A stretch of 64,000 nt of DNA from an uncultured Lachnospiraceae bacterium (GTDB lineage: Bacteria > Bacillota > Clostridia > Lachnospirales > Lachnospiraceae). Location of the stretch: assembly GCA_902794095.1 (NCBI GenBank), contig CADBFZ010000003.1, forward strand, positions 62,001 through 126,000, in the 5' to 3' direction. A program made the translations under genes and the position numbers. Below are positions 15,092 to 23,707 of the stretch, piece by piece. How positions within the stretch are numbered: the first letter of the stretch is position 1; each line of letters starts with the position of its first letter. The notes beneath the pieces are model-generated. The model saw only the letters and a program-made list of their open reading frames with translations, had not been told where the DNA came from and searched no databases.

Positions 15092-17095
15092 TTACTGCTT
15101 TCTGTACTGGATAGGGGTTACTCCGTAGGTCTTCTTGAACATTCTGTTAAAATGCTCGACATTTTCGTATCCGACCTCGAGTGCAATGTTTTCGATGGAC
15201 TTTGCGGTGTCCTTAAGAAGGGTCTTAGCCCTCTTTAATCTCTCGATACGGACGACATCCTGGAAGGTTTCCCCGGTTTTATCCTTAATATATTTGGAAA
15301 GATAAGGTCTGGAGAGGTGGAACTCCTCAGCCATGGAATCAAGGGACACATCCAGGTAATTTCTCTGGATATAGGTAAGTACCTCAACAAGTCTCTCTTC
15401 ACGGGCTCTGTTGATGTGCTGGTCTGCAGCAACTTTATTGACGCAGCTTACAAGAGCCGCATTGGATGCCTTGATAATATCCTCATCCACGCCCACGCCC
15501 CAATAGGTCTTACCTTCAGAAACAACGCTTACATAGGAAGCTGCCTTTGAGGAACTGGTCTTGGAGATCGCATGCTCTTCGTAACCGGTGAGTTCATAGT
15601 CGACTCCCAGATAAAGCTTGATGGCATTACTTACGGAGTCGAGTCTTCCGTTACCTACGGTTACGACATTCTGCTCTCCGCTCTTATCCTTGAAGCTGAC
15701 GGAGCTTTCTATTCCGCCGTTTCCGAGCTGCTTATAATGGATCTCGGTTGCATCAAAAACGGGTCTTGAGGTGATATAAACGTCCTCAAATACCGAGAAC
15801 ATCTCATCAGGCTTAAGCTCCTTGTGCTTTCTGTCGGAAATGCCCTTCATGAGATATCCGACCTCTTCCTTCATAGCTGTGGGAAGGCTGAAGCCGAACT
15901 GCTGCTTAAGAACAAATGCTACGCCGCCCTTTCCGGAAGTGGAATTGATACGGATAACATCGGATTCGTACTCTCTTCCGATATCCGAGGGATCGATGGG
16001 AATATAGGGAATGTCCCATCTTGCTCCGGTCTTACCCTCTGCGCGGTAGTTCATACCCTTGCTGATTGCATCCTGATGGGATCCGGAGAATGCTGTAAAT
16101 ACGAGATCTCCGCCATAAGGGGTTCTCTCGTGAACCTTCATATTGGTGAATCTTTCATATGCTTCGCGGATCTGCATGATATTGGAGAAATCAAGTCCGC
16201 TGTCCACACCGTGAGTAACCATGTTCATGGCTACGGTAACAAGGTCGACATTACCGGTTCTTTCTCCGTTTCCGAAAAGAGTACCCTCAACACGGTCAGC
16301 TCCAGCCAATACGCCGAGCTCAGCATCCGCTACGCCGGTTCCTCTGTCGTTATGAGGGTGAACGGATAAAACAACGCCCTCACGATACTTCATATTATCG
16401 GACATATACTCGATCTGATCGGCGAAAACATGGGGCATTGCGACCTGAACGGTTGAAGGAAGGTTGATGATAGCCTTCTTCTCGGGAGTGGGCTTCCAAA
16501 CGTCGAGAACCGCATTACATACTTCAAGTGCAAATTCGGGCTCGGTCTGAGAAAAGCTCTCGGGGCTGTACTCGAACATGAAGTTTCCGTCAGTCTCATC
16601 GGCAAGCTCCTTTAAAAGCTTTGCACCGTCGACTGCGATCTTTAAGATCTCGGGCTTTTCCTTCTTGAAAACCTGCTCTCTCTGCTCAACGGAAGTAGAA
16701 TTATAAAGATGAACGATTGCCTTGGGGCATCCCTTAACCGCATCAAAAGTCTTGCGGATAATGTGCTCTCTTGCCTGAGTAAGAACCTGAATGGTTACAT
16801 CATCGGGGATCATATTCTTATCGATAAGGGCTCTGATGAACTCAAACTCGGTATCGGAAGAGGCGGGGAAGCCGACCTCGATCTCTTTAAATCCCACATC
16901 AACAAGGAGCTTGAAAAACTCCAGTTTGGTCTCAAGGCTCATGGGATCGATAAGAGCCTGATTGCCGTCACGAAGGTCAACGCTGCACCAGATGGGAGGT
17001 GTTGTTATTCTGTCCTTTTTTACCCAATTGTGATTAAGTACAGGAGGCATATAATATGTGGGCCTGTATTTCTCACTGACATTGATCTTACTCAT
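15092..17095 (-). CDS. leuA: 2-isopropylmalate synthase with C-terminal AraC-type DNA-binding domain
   Basis: The N-terminal part condenses acetyl-CoA with 2-oxoisovalerate, the first step of leucine synthesis. It has the metal-binding DLRDGNQAL (about 40-48), the HPHND motif and GNGERTGNVDL of the HMG-CoA lyase-like barrel. The LeuA regulatory domain that normally binds leucine follows (about 420-550, including VTVGNGRLDSVSNAI). The yeast-type LeuA should end near 555. Here about 100 residues continue as a complete AraC/XylS HTH module. It contains LDSMAEEFHLSRPYLSKYIKDKTGETFQDVVRIERLKRAKTLL, IENIALEVGYENVEHFNRMFKKTYGVTPIQYRKQ, with both helix-turn-helix units and the final signature. The frame is continuous and there is no start or stop at the junction. 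AAGGAG precedes the ATG. A regulatory role for the extra domain is inferred. Confidence 0.95.
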   Translation of the reverse strand: MSKINVSEKYRPTYYMPPVLNHNWVKKDRITTPPIWCSVDLRDGNQALIDPMSLETKLEFFKLLVDVGFKEIEVGFPASSDTEFEFIRALIDKNMIPDDVTIQVLTQAREHIIRKTFDAVKGCPKAIVHLYNSTSVEQREQVFKKEKPEILKIAVDGAKLLKELADETDGNFMFEYSPESFSQTEPEFALEVCNAVLDVWKPTPEKKAIINLPSTVQVAMPHVFADQIEYMSDNMKYREGVVLSVHPHNDRGTGVADAELGVLAGADRVEGTLFGNGERTGNVDLVTVAMNMVTHGVDSGLDFSNIMQIREAYERFTNMKVHERTPYGGDLVFTAFSGSHQDAISKGMNYRAEGKTGARWDIPYIPIDPSDIGREYESDVIRINSTSGKGGVAFVLKQQFGFSLPTAMKEEVGYLMKGISDRKHKELKPDEMFSVFEDVYITSRPVFDATEIHYKQLGNGGIESSVSFKDKSGEQNVVTVGNGRLDSVSNAIKLYLGVDYELTGYEEHAISKTSSSKAASYVSVVSEGKTYWGVGVDEDIIKASNAALVSCVNKVAADQHINRAREERLVEVLTYIQRNYLDVSLDSMAEEFHLSRPYLSKYIKDKTGETFQDVVRIERLKRAKTLLKDTAKSIENIALEVGYENVEHFNRMFKKTYGVTPIQYRKQ

Positions 17096-17108
17096 ATATT
17101 CTCCTTCT

Positions 17109-17130
17109 GCAGATATAATTAATTATCTGC
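17109..17130. promoter_or_regulatory. Inverted repeat next to the leuA ribosome binding site
   Basis: GCAGATA (17109-17115) and TATCTGC (17124-17130) form a perfect inverted repeat around an 8-base AT centre, directly upstream of the AAGGAG of leuA. It could be a protein operator or an RNA hairpin that affects translation. Confidence 0.5.
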
Positions 17131-17258
17131 CCTGAACAATTATGAAATTAAGATACTACTCTGTATTCATAAAATCAAGAGGTATTTTAACATAAAAATA
17201 TGACTGATTGTAATGTTAAAACAAGAAAAACCGCGTAATTACGCTATTTTCTCAAAAT

Positions 17259-17296
17259 AATAAGCCGGTTTCTCCGCGTAGAAAAGCCGACTTATT
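17259..17296 (-). terminator. Terminator after the small Smr gene
   Basis: AATAAGCCGGTTT pairs with AAAGCCGACTTATT (with G-U pairs) around a 10-base loop; T-rich sequence follows on the minus strand. It lies 25 bases after the Smr stop and upstream of the leuA promoter. Confidence 0.75.
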
Positions 17297-17320
17297 TTAA
17301 TCTATCTTATTGATTTATCC

Positions 17321-17569
17321 TTAAAAAAGCTCTTTCAAAACAAGAACTGTAATACCTTGATTATCCCCCGGCATGATGCGTTTTACTTTCTTATCATACT
17401 TGAAGCTGTCATATATCATATCCCGAAGGTTTGTGCCTCTGTTAAACCCATGAATAAGACGTATCTGATACGTTCCTGTGCCGGCCGAGGCGAGTACTTT
17501 TTCTATTTTTTTCTCTGCTTCATCGCACCTCATACCATGCAGGTCGACGGTGATAAACGGTTCGTCCAT
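17321..17569 (-). CDS. Stand-alone Smr-domain protein
   Basis: This 82-residue protein is a single Smr (small MutS-related) domain. It has the first motif VDLHGMRCDEAEKKIEKVL and the second motif LIHGFNRGTNLRDMIYDSF, with the later strand IMPGDNQGITVLVLKE. Smr domains bind or cut nucleic acid; several act on mRNA in stalled-ribosome rescue. GGAGG five bases upstream of the ATG at 17569 decides the start. It is monocistronic, divergent from the DUF4867 gene. A second Smr domain in this window is at the end of MutS2. Confidence 0.88.
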   Translation of the reverse strand: MDEPFITVDLHGMRCDEAEKKIEKVLASAGTGTYQIRLIHGFNRGTNLRDMIYDSFKYDKKVKRIMPGDNQGITVLVLKELF

Positions 17570-17713
17570 AGGCCCTCCTTTTTTTCTATTATAACAAAAA
17601 CTGCCCATGTTTTTAGCAAGAAAACGGTATCATGAATATTTTAAATGATGTATTATATGAAAAGACACTGATCTTAAGTGTAGGGGTATTTTATTTATAT
17701 AGGAGGTTTCACT

Positions 17714-18349
17714 ATGCAGTTAATCTCAGTTCACAGCAAAGAATTCGAAAAGTACGGAAAGGTTTTAACCGGATATGATGTATCTGCATTGCTTGATGCA
17801 ATGAATAAGATAGATCTTCCCGCAGAGGGAGTAGCTTACGAGCCCGGAATCGACAGCCTCGAAGCTTGCACCGATCTTTACAAGGATTTCACAGACCGCG
17901 CTTACGGCGGAATGCCTATTCAGATAGGTATGTGCTGGGGAAGAAACACCAAGCTCAACTGCCTTGAGTATCACAGAGGAAGCGAGCTCAACATCGGAAC
18001 CACTTCTTTCGTTCTTCTCCTTGCTAAGGCAGAGGATATCCACGACGGAAAGCTTGATACCAAGGATGTTGTAGCATTCAAGGCTGAAGCAGGCGATGTT
18101 GTTCTCGTATACGAAGACAGCCTTCACTATGCTCCCTGCCAGTGCGACGGAAACGACGGATTCCGCGTAACCGTAGTTCTTCCCAAGGGAACCAACACCG
18201 ACAAGCCCGCTCTTAAGGAAGGAAATGACGAGGATAAGCTCCTTTGGGCTCGCAACAAGTGGCTCATCGCTCATCCCGAGAGCAGCGAGGCATCTAACGG
18301 TGCTTACGTAGGACTTACCGGCAAGAACATCGACATTGCTGTTGATTAA
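17714..18349 (+). CDS. DUF4867 family protein (cupin-like)
   Basis: This 211-residue soluble protein resembles the DUF4867 family: MQLISVHSKEFEKYGKVLTGYDVSALL, then GMCWGRNTKLNCLEYHRGSELNIGTTSFVLLLAKAEDI and AEAGDVVLVYEDSLHYAPCQ. The spaced His/Glu residues (LEYHRGSE, LHYAPCQ) and the short beta strands look like a cupin-type metal site, but the reaction is not known. AGGAGG stands eight bases before the ATG. Codons are strongly biased to C-ending forms (AAC, ATC, CTC, TTC), as in HU and phosphoketolase, suggesting high expression. It is the only plus-strand gene left of oriC and stands alone, with its own terminator. Confidence 0.8.
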   Translation: MQLISVHSKEFEKYGKVLTGYDVSALLDAMNKIDLPAEGVAYEPGIDSLEACTDLYKDFTDRAYGGMPIQIGMCWGRNTKLNCLEYHRGSELNIGTTSFVLLLAKAEDIHDGKLDTKDVVAFKAEAGDVVLVYEDSLHYAPCQCDGNDGFRVTVVLPKGTNTDKPALKEGNDEDKLLWARNKWLIAHPESSEASNGAYVGLTGKNIDIAVD

Positions 18350-18364
18350 TTTAAATGCATTATT

Positions 18365-18398
18365 AAAGGAGCAGATCATATCGGTCTGCTCCTTTTTT
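18365..18398 (+). terminator. Terminator after DUF4867 gene
   Basis: AAAGGAGCAGATC pairs with GGTCTGCTCCTTT around a 5-base loop and is followed by six T on the plus strand. It lies in the gap between convergent genes. Confidence 0.88.
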
Positions 18399-18414
18399 GT
18401 TTGAGTCTATTTAA

Positions 18415-19197
18415 TTACTCTGTTACTTCTGCGGTTTCTTTTTCTGCTTCGGAAGGAGCTGCTGTTTCTTCAGCCTGCGCTACGCTTTCCTCAGCAGGAG
18501 CTGCCTGAGCTTCTTCCCCTTCTCCGCCTACGATCTTACCGCTGTCGAGGAGAATGGTTCTGGTTCCGTACCCCGCGCACTTCTCGGAATGGGTTACCTG
18601 AAGAATGGTAAGACCCTTTTCTTTGTTAAGTCTTGCAAAGAGCTCCATGATCTCTGCGGTCGATTTGGAATCGAGGTTACCGGTGGGCTCGTCTGCAAGA
18701 ATGATCGAAGGGTTTCCGAGGATTGCTCTTGCGATTGCAACTCTCTGCTGCTGTCCGCCGGAAAGAGTTGCGGGCATTGCCTTTCTTTTCTCTTTAAGGC
18801 CGGTAATCTCAAGGATCTCATCAAGCTCTTTCTTAAGCTCGCTCTTTTTCTTGCCGTTTACGGTCATGGGAAGAAGGATGTTATCCTCCACATTTAAGTT
18901 CATGACCAGATTATAGAACTGGAATACGAATCCGATATTTGCAAGTCTGAGTTTGGAAAGTTTGCTGTCTTTGATCGCTCCGATATCTTCTCCGCAAAGC
19001 GTAATCTTGCCTTCGAACTCTCTGTCGAGTCCGCCGATCAGATAAAGGAGGGTTGATTTTCCGGATCCGGAAGCACCCATGAGTGATACAAACTCACCCT
19101 CGTTAACACATAAACTGCAATTATCAAGAACCTTATTGAGATTACTTCCTTTTCCGAAAGTCTTGCTTACACCTGCTACATCTATAATTTTTTTCAT
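18415..19197 (-). CDS. ABC transporter ATP-binding protein (MacB/LolD type)
   Basis: This 260-residue ATPase drives the FtsX-type permease encoded just upstream. It has Walker A GASGSGKST (about 39-47), the Q-loop in FVFQFYNLVMNLNVEDN, signature LSGGQQQRVAIARAI, Walker B IILADEPTGNLD and the switch His in LQVTHSEKC. The NLD after Walker B is characteristic of the MacB/LolD/FtsE class. An unusual Ala/Glu-rich tail of about 36 residues (GEGEEAQAAPAEESVAQAEE...) follows the ATPase fold. It is the last gene of a four-gene operon, 34 bases after the permease. Substrate unknown. Confidence 0.93.
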   Translation of the reverse strand: MKKIIDVAGVSKTFGKGSNLNKVLDNCSLCVNEGEFVSLMGASGSGKSTLLYLIGGLDREFEGKITLCGEDIGAIKDSKLSKLRLANIGFVFQFYNLVMNLNVEDNILLPMTVNGKKKSELKKELDEILEITGLKEKRKAMPATLSGGQQQRVAIARAILGNPSIILADEPTGNLDSKSTAEIMELFARLNKEKGLTILQVTHSEKCAGYGTRTILLDSGKIVGGEGEEAQAAPAEESVAQAEETAAPSEAEKETAEVTE

Positions 19198-19231
19198 TGC
19201 TTATCTCCTGATTATCAATATGCACTGTTAA

Positions 19232-21697
19232 TTATTCGTATTTGAGCTGTTCCGAAAGTTTCATCTTTCTCAGATTCTTGATCGGGAACAATACCGTCAG
19301 CGTAAATATTACGATCATTGCGATATAAACCATAAACACCGCAAAAGGATTCATATCAAAATACAACATTACGGATTCCGAATTTTCAACAGCTCCTTTG
19401 ATCACAAGTGTAAGGATCAATCCCACAAGTGTTCCTGATGTGACGGATGTAATTGAGGTAATAAGCATTTCCCTGAGGAGCACTCCGGAAAGCGTACGCT
19501 TGCTCATTGAAGTCGAGACCATTACAGCACATTCTTTCTTTCTGCCTTCAAATCCGATGAGCTGGTTTGTGATCATTCCGATACAAGTCATTCCCATCGC
19601 TACTGCTATTACGATAAAAAGAACTCTCTCCGAAGATGCGTTGTCTTTCTCATGTTCTTCGATCATCTCTTCCTTGGTCTGAACCTTGGAAACATAACCT
19701 ACCCCATATTTGTCGATTATGTCTCTTACTCCTTCAGGATCATCACTTTGAATCAGTATATATCCCGGAGTGTCATGATAAATGCTCTTGTACTCCGATT
19801 CAGAAATAACGAAATTATTTTTGAGTGATTCATAATCATCCATTTTGAAGAACGAAACAACTTCGTATTCTTTTTCAATAGGGAAAACACCCGAAGAATT
19901 GAATGTAAGCTTGATCGTATCTCCGATGGAAACGCCGTTACGTCTTGCCCATACTTTCTCTACGCATATGGTTCCGTCTTCAAGGGATTCGGGAACTCCT
20001 TCGAGCGCGTGATAGAATTTGAATCCTCCATCCGGAAGACCGGTGATAAGACAGGTTTTCTCGATCTCTTCTTCTCCGACAAGTACATAATCCAGGGAGT
20101 AATATACGTACTCAAGATCATTTACTCCATCAATGTACTGAACAAACGAAAGCTGTTTTTGATTACCGGAACAGGTTACGATCGTATCACAATCATATAC
20201 ACCTGCATTGAACAGTCCCGACATAGCCATGGCGATCACATATATAAGTATGCACATCGCTGCGGATGTCGCACAGAGCACGCCGCTTCCGACAGTACTT
20301 TTTCTCGACATTGCTTCACCGGCTGCAAGATACATTTTGCCGTTTTCTCTCTTTTCAGAAATACGTACCAAACAACCGGTAACGACTTTGAGTATCCTGG
20401 GGAAAAGAAGTGCCAGAGCGATTACCGCAGTGATGAGGCACAGTCCCGCACCGAAAAGTGTTTTTCCGAAAACAAGTGAAAGGATGGCAATTACGAGCAT
20501 TACTATTCCCGTAACGGTTCCACTCTTGCTGAATTTATATTCCGTGTCTCTGTTATCGAAAATAATATCTCTGATCGAAGTATTAAGTGCTTTTAAAACT
20601 GCCTTAAGAGGAATCAGACATTCAATAAGTATTGCGGATATTATTACGGTAAGGACAAGCGCGATCGAAACTTCGGGAATATCAAAATGTACCTCAAGAC
20701 CCGCTGACGATATATCAAACAGAGATTCCATCATGGGACCTCTGAGTGAAAGATAAAGCCAGACGCCGGGAATACTGCCCAAAAGAGCATACATAACATT
20801 CTCGAGTAAAAGGACAAATGCTGTCTGTGATGAGCTCAGACCGAGGCTTCGAAGTGTTCCTATAAAGGACATTCTCTCACCGACGATTCTTTCACAGATT
20901 GAGAATGTTATGAACACTACAAGAAGGAAAGTTATCGCAAACAGGATGAACAAAAGTCCGTAGAGCTCGTTCATCATATCTTCCATTTCTTCGGTCAGAG
21001 CATAAGTCTGAACGTTTTCAGCCTGGAATTCATCTTTAAGGATTTGTTCTGCTTCCGAAATCTTACTGTTATCGATAACATCGATCATCATTGTTCCGGA
21101 AACAGGCTTTCCGCAGGTAAGGATATCCGCTGTTTCGTCATTAACTACACCGTTATAATCCTGGAACAAAAGATTCTTAAGATCTGCCGTGACAATATCT
21201 TTTACCTTAAGTTCATGAACTTCTCCGGCAAGATCATGAATCTGAGCCATATCACCGACACTGTAACCGCATGCATCTGCTACCTTATCGGTTATGATGA
21301 TCTCTCCGGTCTGAAGATCGGTTTCTTCAAGATAGCCCATTGCAATTGCAGTCTCGGGGTCAATGCCGTAGATGTACATGGACTCCATCTTTACGAATGC
21401 GTACTCGCCGTCAATATCAGTATAGATTGAATCCGTAACGCCTCTGAGTCTGAAGGCATTATATTCGGGCAGACCTTCGGGGAGTTTGGAAACGTCACAC
21501 ACTCTCATGTTTACACCAAGATCGGCTTCGCCGGACATGGTACTGAGAAGATCGTTTATCAGATTCTTTTCTGTTTTGGCAAGATCAAAACAGAACATTG
21601 CGGAAAGCGCACAGAAAAAAATCGAAAAGATTACAAGGAGCGATCTTAAGGGCTTTCCGAATATATTTTTAAATACTGTTTTTAAAATTATTCTCAT
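19232..21697 (-). CDS. FtsX/MacB-like ABC transporter permease
   Basis: The 821-residue membrane protein has the duplicated FtsX layout. An N-terminal membrane helix (about 15-35) is followed by a large extracytoplasmic MacB_PCD-like domain (about 40-245) and three helices at about 250-375. A second cluster of helices lies at about 395-500, then a second extracytoplasmic domain, with three final helices from about 690 to 810. Such proteins move lipids, lipoproteins or peptides, or transmit mechanical signals across the membrane instead of transporting. It lies 15 bases after an M13-type lipoprotein peptidase and 34 before its ATPase, so peptide-linked work is plausible but unproven. Confidence 0.9.
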   Translation of the reverse strand: MRIILKTVFKNIFGKPLRSLLVIFSIFFCALSAMFCFDLAKTEKNLINDLLSTMSGEADLGVNMRVCDVSKLPEGLPEYNAFRLRGVTDSIYTDIDGEYAFVKMESMYIYGIDPETAIAMGYLEETDLQTGEIIITDKVADACGYSVGDMAQIHDLAGEVHELKVKDIVTADLKNLLFQDYNGVVNDETADILTCGKPVSGTMMIDVIDNSKISEAEQILKDEFQAENVQTYALTEEMEDMMNELYGLLFILFAITFLLVVFITFSICERIVGERMSFIGTLRSLGLSSSQTAFVLLLENVMYALLGSIPGVWLYLSLRGPMMESLFDISSAGLEVHFDIPEVSIALVLTVIISAILIECLIPLKAVLKALNTSIRDIIFDNRDTEYKFSKSGTVTGIVMLVIAILSLVFGKTLFGAGLCLITAVIALALLFPRILKVVTGCLVRISEKRENGKMYLAAGEAMSRKSTVGSGVLCATSAAMCILIYVIAMAMSGLFNAGVYDCDTIVTCSGNQKQLSFVQYIDGVNDLEYVYYSLDYVLVGEEEIEKTCLITGLPDGGFKFYHALEGVPESLEDGTICVEKVWARRNGVSIGDTIKLTFNSSGVFPIEKEYEVVSFFKMDDYESLKNNFVISESEYKSIYHDTPGYILIQSDDPEGVRDIIDKYGVGYVSKVQTKEEMIEEHEKDNASSERVLFIVIAVAMGMTCIGMITNQLIGFEGRKKECAVMVSTSMSKRTLSGVLLREMLITSITSVTSGTLVGLILTLVIKGAVENSESVMLYFDMNPFAVFMVYIAMIVIFTLTVLFPIKNLRKMKLSEQLKYE

Positions 21698-21712
21698 TCC
21701 TTCACTCCTCCC

Positions 21713-23707
21713 TTAATGCCATCTCGAGATCCTGTCTTCGGGAGCAATATACATACCGTCTCCCTCGGAAACACCATATGTCTCATAGAAACAGTCGAGA
21801 GTTGAAAGAATCGCATTAACCCTTATAAGAGCAGGGCTGTGTGCATCCATGTCTATCTGATCCAAAAGAGCTGAGTCAACGGTTTTTTCCGCCCAGATCC
21901 TTGCATAATTCTCAAAGAGAAGTTTTCTCTCTTCATCATTATGTGTAAGAGAAGAGATACATTCCATCGCACCGAGGTCTGCATAATTTTCTCCGAGCGT
22001 CTGCTTTCCGTCTACATGATAAACACCGAATATGGTGAAATTATCTTCGAAATACCTGATCGCATCTTCGTTTCTTGCAACCAGTTTGTCATAATCTTCA
22101 GCAGCGATCCATGAAGGGTCATACTTTCCGTTTTCATCAAAAAGAATACAGTTACTGTCAAATGCATGTCCCATCTCATGAGCAACTACCATTCCCAGTC
22201 CGCCGAGATTTGTATAGTAATCTGCATCCATATCAAAGAAAGGAGTATTCATTATCGATACTGTAATATTGATATTATTGTATGCGGGATTATAGCAGGC
22301 ATTTAAGATCTGCATCTGCATCATTACGGATTCTCTGTCGAAGTCCTCATCGAGATCCCCGAAACTTTCCTTGATACCCTGTCTTGTATAATTGAGATAA
22401 AATTCAAAATAGTCTTTACCGGTTATATTTTTATATACGGAATTGTCATGCCTTACTACATCCGCACCGGTAACATATACGATATTGTCAAGCTTTTCCA
22501 GAAGTCCTTCTCTGGTCTGTTCGCTGAGCCAGTCTGCGTCACTGATAAGCTGTCTGTATCCTTCCCTTATGTCATCGCACAGTGCGATAAGAGCATCATC
22601 CATCTCCTCGGTATAATACTTCTCTACATAAATGGGATCCGTCTCCGCCATAAAAACGTCGTAAATCTCATTGATTACTCGGTCTTCCTCGGATGAATAA
22701 TCGATAGATGCATATTTTTCCAGAGCATCATATCCGTAGACGACAAAGTTTCTGTATCTTTTTATCAGCTTTGACATTTCCCACGCTTTAAGGGCAACGA
22801 GTCTTTCTTCATTAAGCATCTCACCCAGAGTTGCAAGCTGATCCGGATCATATATTCCAAACTGCTGCAGATGTGAATCGCTTATTCCGATCTTGGACAG
22901 ATAACTTTTGATATCCACACCGGGAAGCAGTTCCTCGATCTGATCTGCTGAGTATACTTGAAAATAAGTAAAATTCATCGGATCGTTTATGATATCCATG
23001 TTGGTCTTATTGAAAAGATCCATTGCGATATATCCGAACTGCGTTCCCGCTTCATCGGAATAATCAATATCATGACCCATTGCCTGCATGCTCGCACTGC
23101 CGTAGGTTTTTAATGAATTCAAACTGCGGTATGAATCTTCAAGATCCGTAAAGTTTACATCCATTATTCCGCTGTACTGGTTAAATACCAGAATCCTCTC
23201 ACCGGATGCAAGATAGTTTGAGTCCACACTTACGTTGAAGATATTTCCTACTCCGTAATCTCTCTGAAGCTTTGCATCTACATCGAGAAAATCTTCAATG
23301 GTTTCAACCGAATCAATCTCATGCAAAAGTGCATCAAGTTCTGCTGGAACGGGGCTGTTTTCAAAATCATATGCAACGTATTTATCATATGCGGTTTTGA
23401 TGATATCTTCTTCAGAGCCTGCTTCATATCCGCTTCCGGCCGCAACTTCCCTGATAATATCCTTGACCTGGTTTTCCGTAATCTCAGGATCAAATCCGCC
23501 GCCTGCAGACATTGCTCCATATTTGAACTCTGCCTCAGCTAAAGCTTCCTCATTAATAAAACGATAGAAATCATCCTGTGCCCTGGCAGGAGGAAGCTCT
23601 GTCACTTCACTTTCCTGCTCTTCGGGAACTTCCATGGTGATCCCGCATCCGCTCAGCATGGTGACTGCCATGCTGATGCAAAGCATTATCCCGATCTTTT
23701 TTCTCAT
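21713..23707 (-). CDS. M13 (neprilysin-like) metallopeptidase lipoprotein
   Basis: This is a 664-residue zinc endopeptidase of the PepO/neprilysin family, which cleaves short peptides. A lipoprotein signal (ML CISMAVTMLSGC) anchors it outside the membrane. The zinc site VVAHEMGHAFDSN is near 510-515, the third ligand Glu is in GENYADLGAME near 572, and the end has the family pattern HSPALIRVNAILSTLDCFYETYGV...GDGMYIAPEDR with a terminal Trp. The usual substrate-backbone motif NAYY/F is replaced by VSIMNTPFFD. The start overlaps the upstream membrane-protein gene by 4 bases (ATGA) with AGGAGG in front. It is cotranscribed with an FtsX-type ABC transporter. Confidence 0.92.
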   Translation of the reverse strand: MRKKIGIMLCISMAVTMLSGCGITMEVPEEQESEVTELPPARAQDDFYRFINEEALAEAEFKYGAMSAGGGFDPEITENQVKDIIREVAAGSGYEAGSEEDIIKTAYDKYVAYDFENSPVPAELDALLHEIDSVETIEDFLDVDAKLQRDYGVGNIFNVSVDSNYLASGERILVFNQYSGIMDVNFTDLEDSYRSLNSLKTYGSASMQAMGHDIDYSDEAGTQFGYIAMDLFNKTNMDIINDPMNFTYFQVYSADQIEELLPGVDIKSYLSKIGISDSHLQQFGIYDPDQLATLGEMLNEERLVALKAWEMSKLIKRYRNFVVYGYDALEKYASIDYSSEEDRVINEIYDVFMAETDPIYVEKYYTEEMDDALIALCDDIREGYRQLISDADWLSEQTREGLLEKLDNIVYVTGADVVRHDNSVYKNITGKDYFEFYLNYTRQGIKESFGDLDEDFDRESVMMQMQILNACYNPAYNNINITVSIMNTPFFDMDADYYTNLGGLGMVVAHEMGHAFDSNCILFDENGKYDPSWIAAEDYDKLVARNEDAIRYFEDNFTIFGVYHVDGKQTLGENYADLGAMECISSLTHNDEERKLLFENYARIWAEKTVDSALLDQIDMDAHSPALIRVNAILSTLDCFYETYGVSEGDGMYIAPEDRISRWH

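Noticed and set aside
15092-17095. The LeuA-AraC fusion as a frameshift or assembly artefact
   Set aside because: The reading frame is continuous across the junction, codon use does not change, and both parts are complete.
17131-17260. A T-box or leader-peptide attenuator ahead of leuA
   Set aside because: I see no T-box core sequence, no leucine-rich leader peptide and no terminator hairpin in the proper place. The leader is short.
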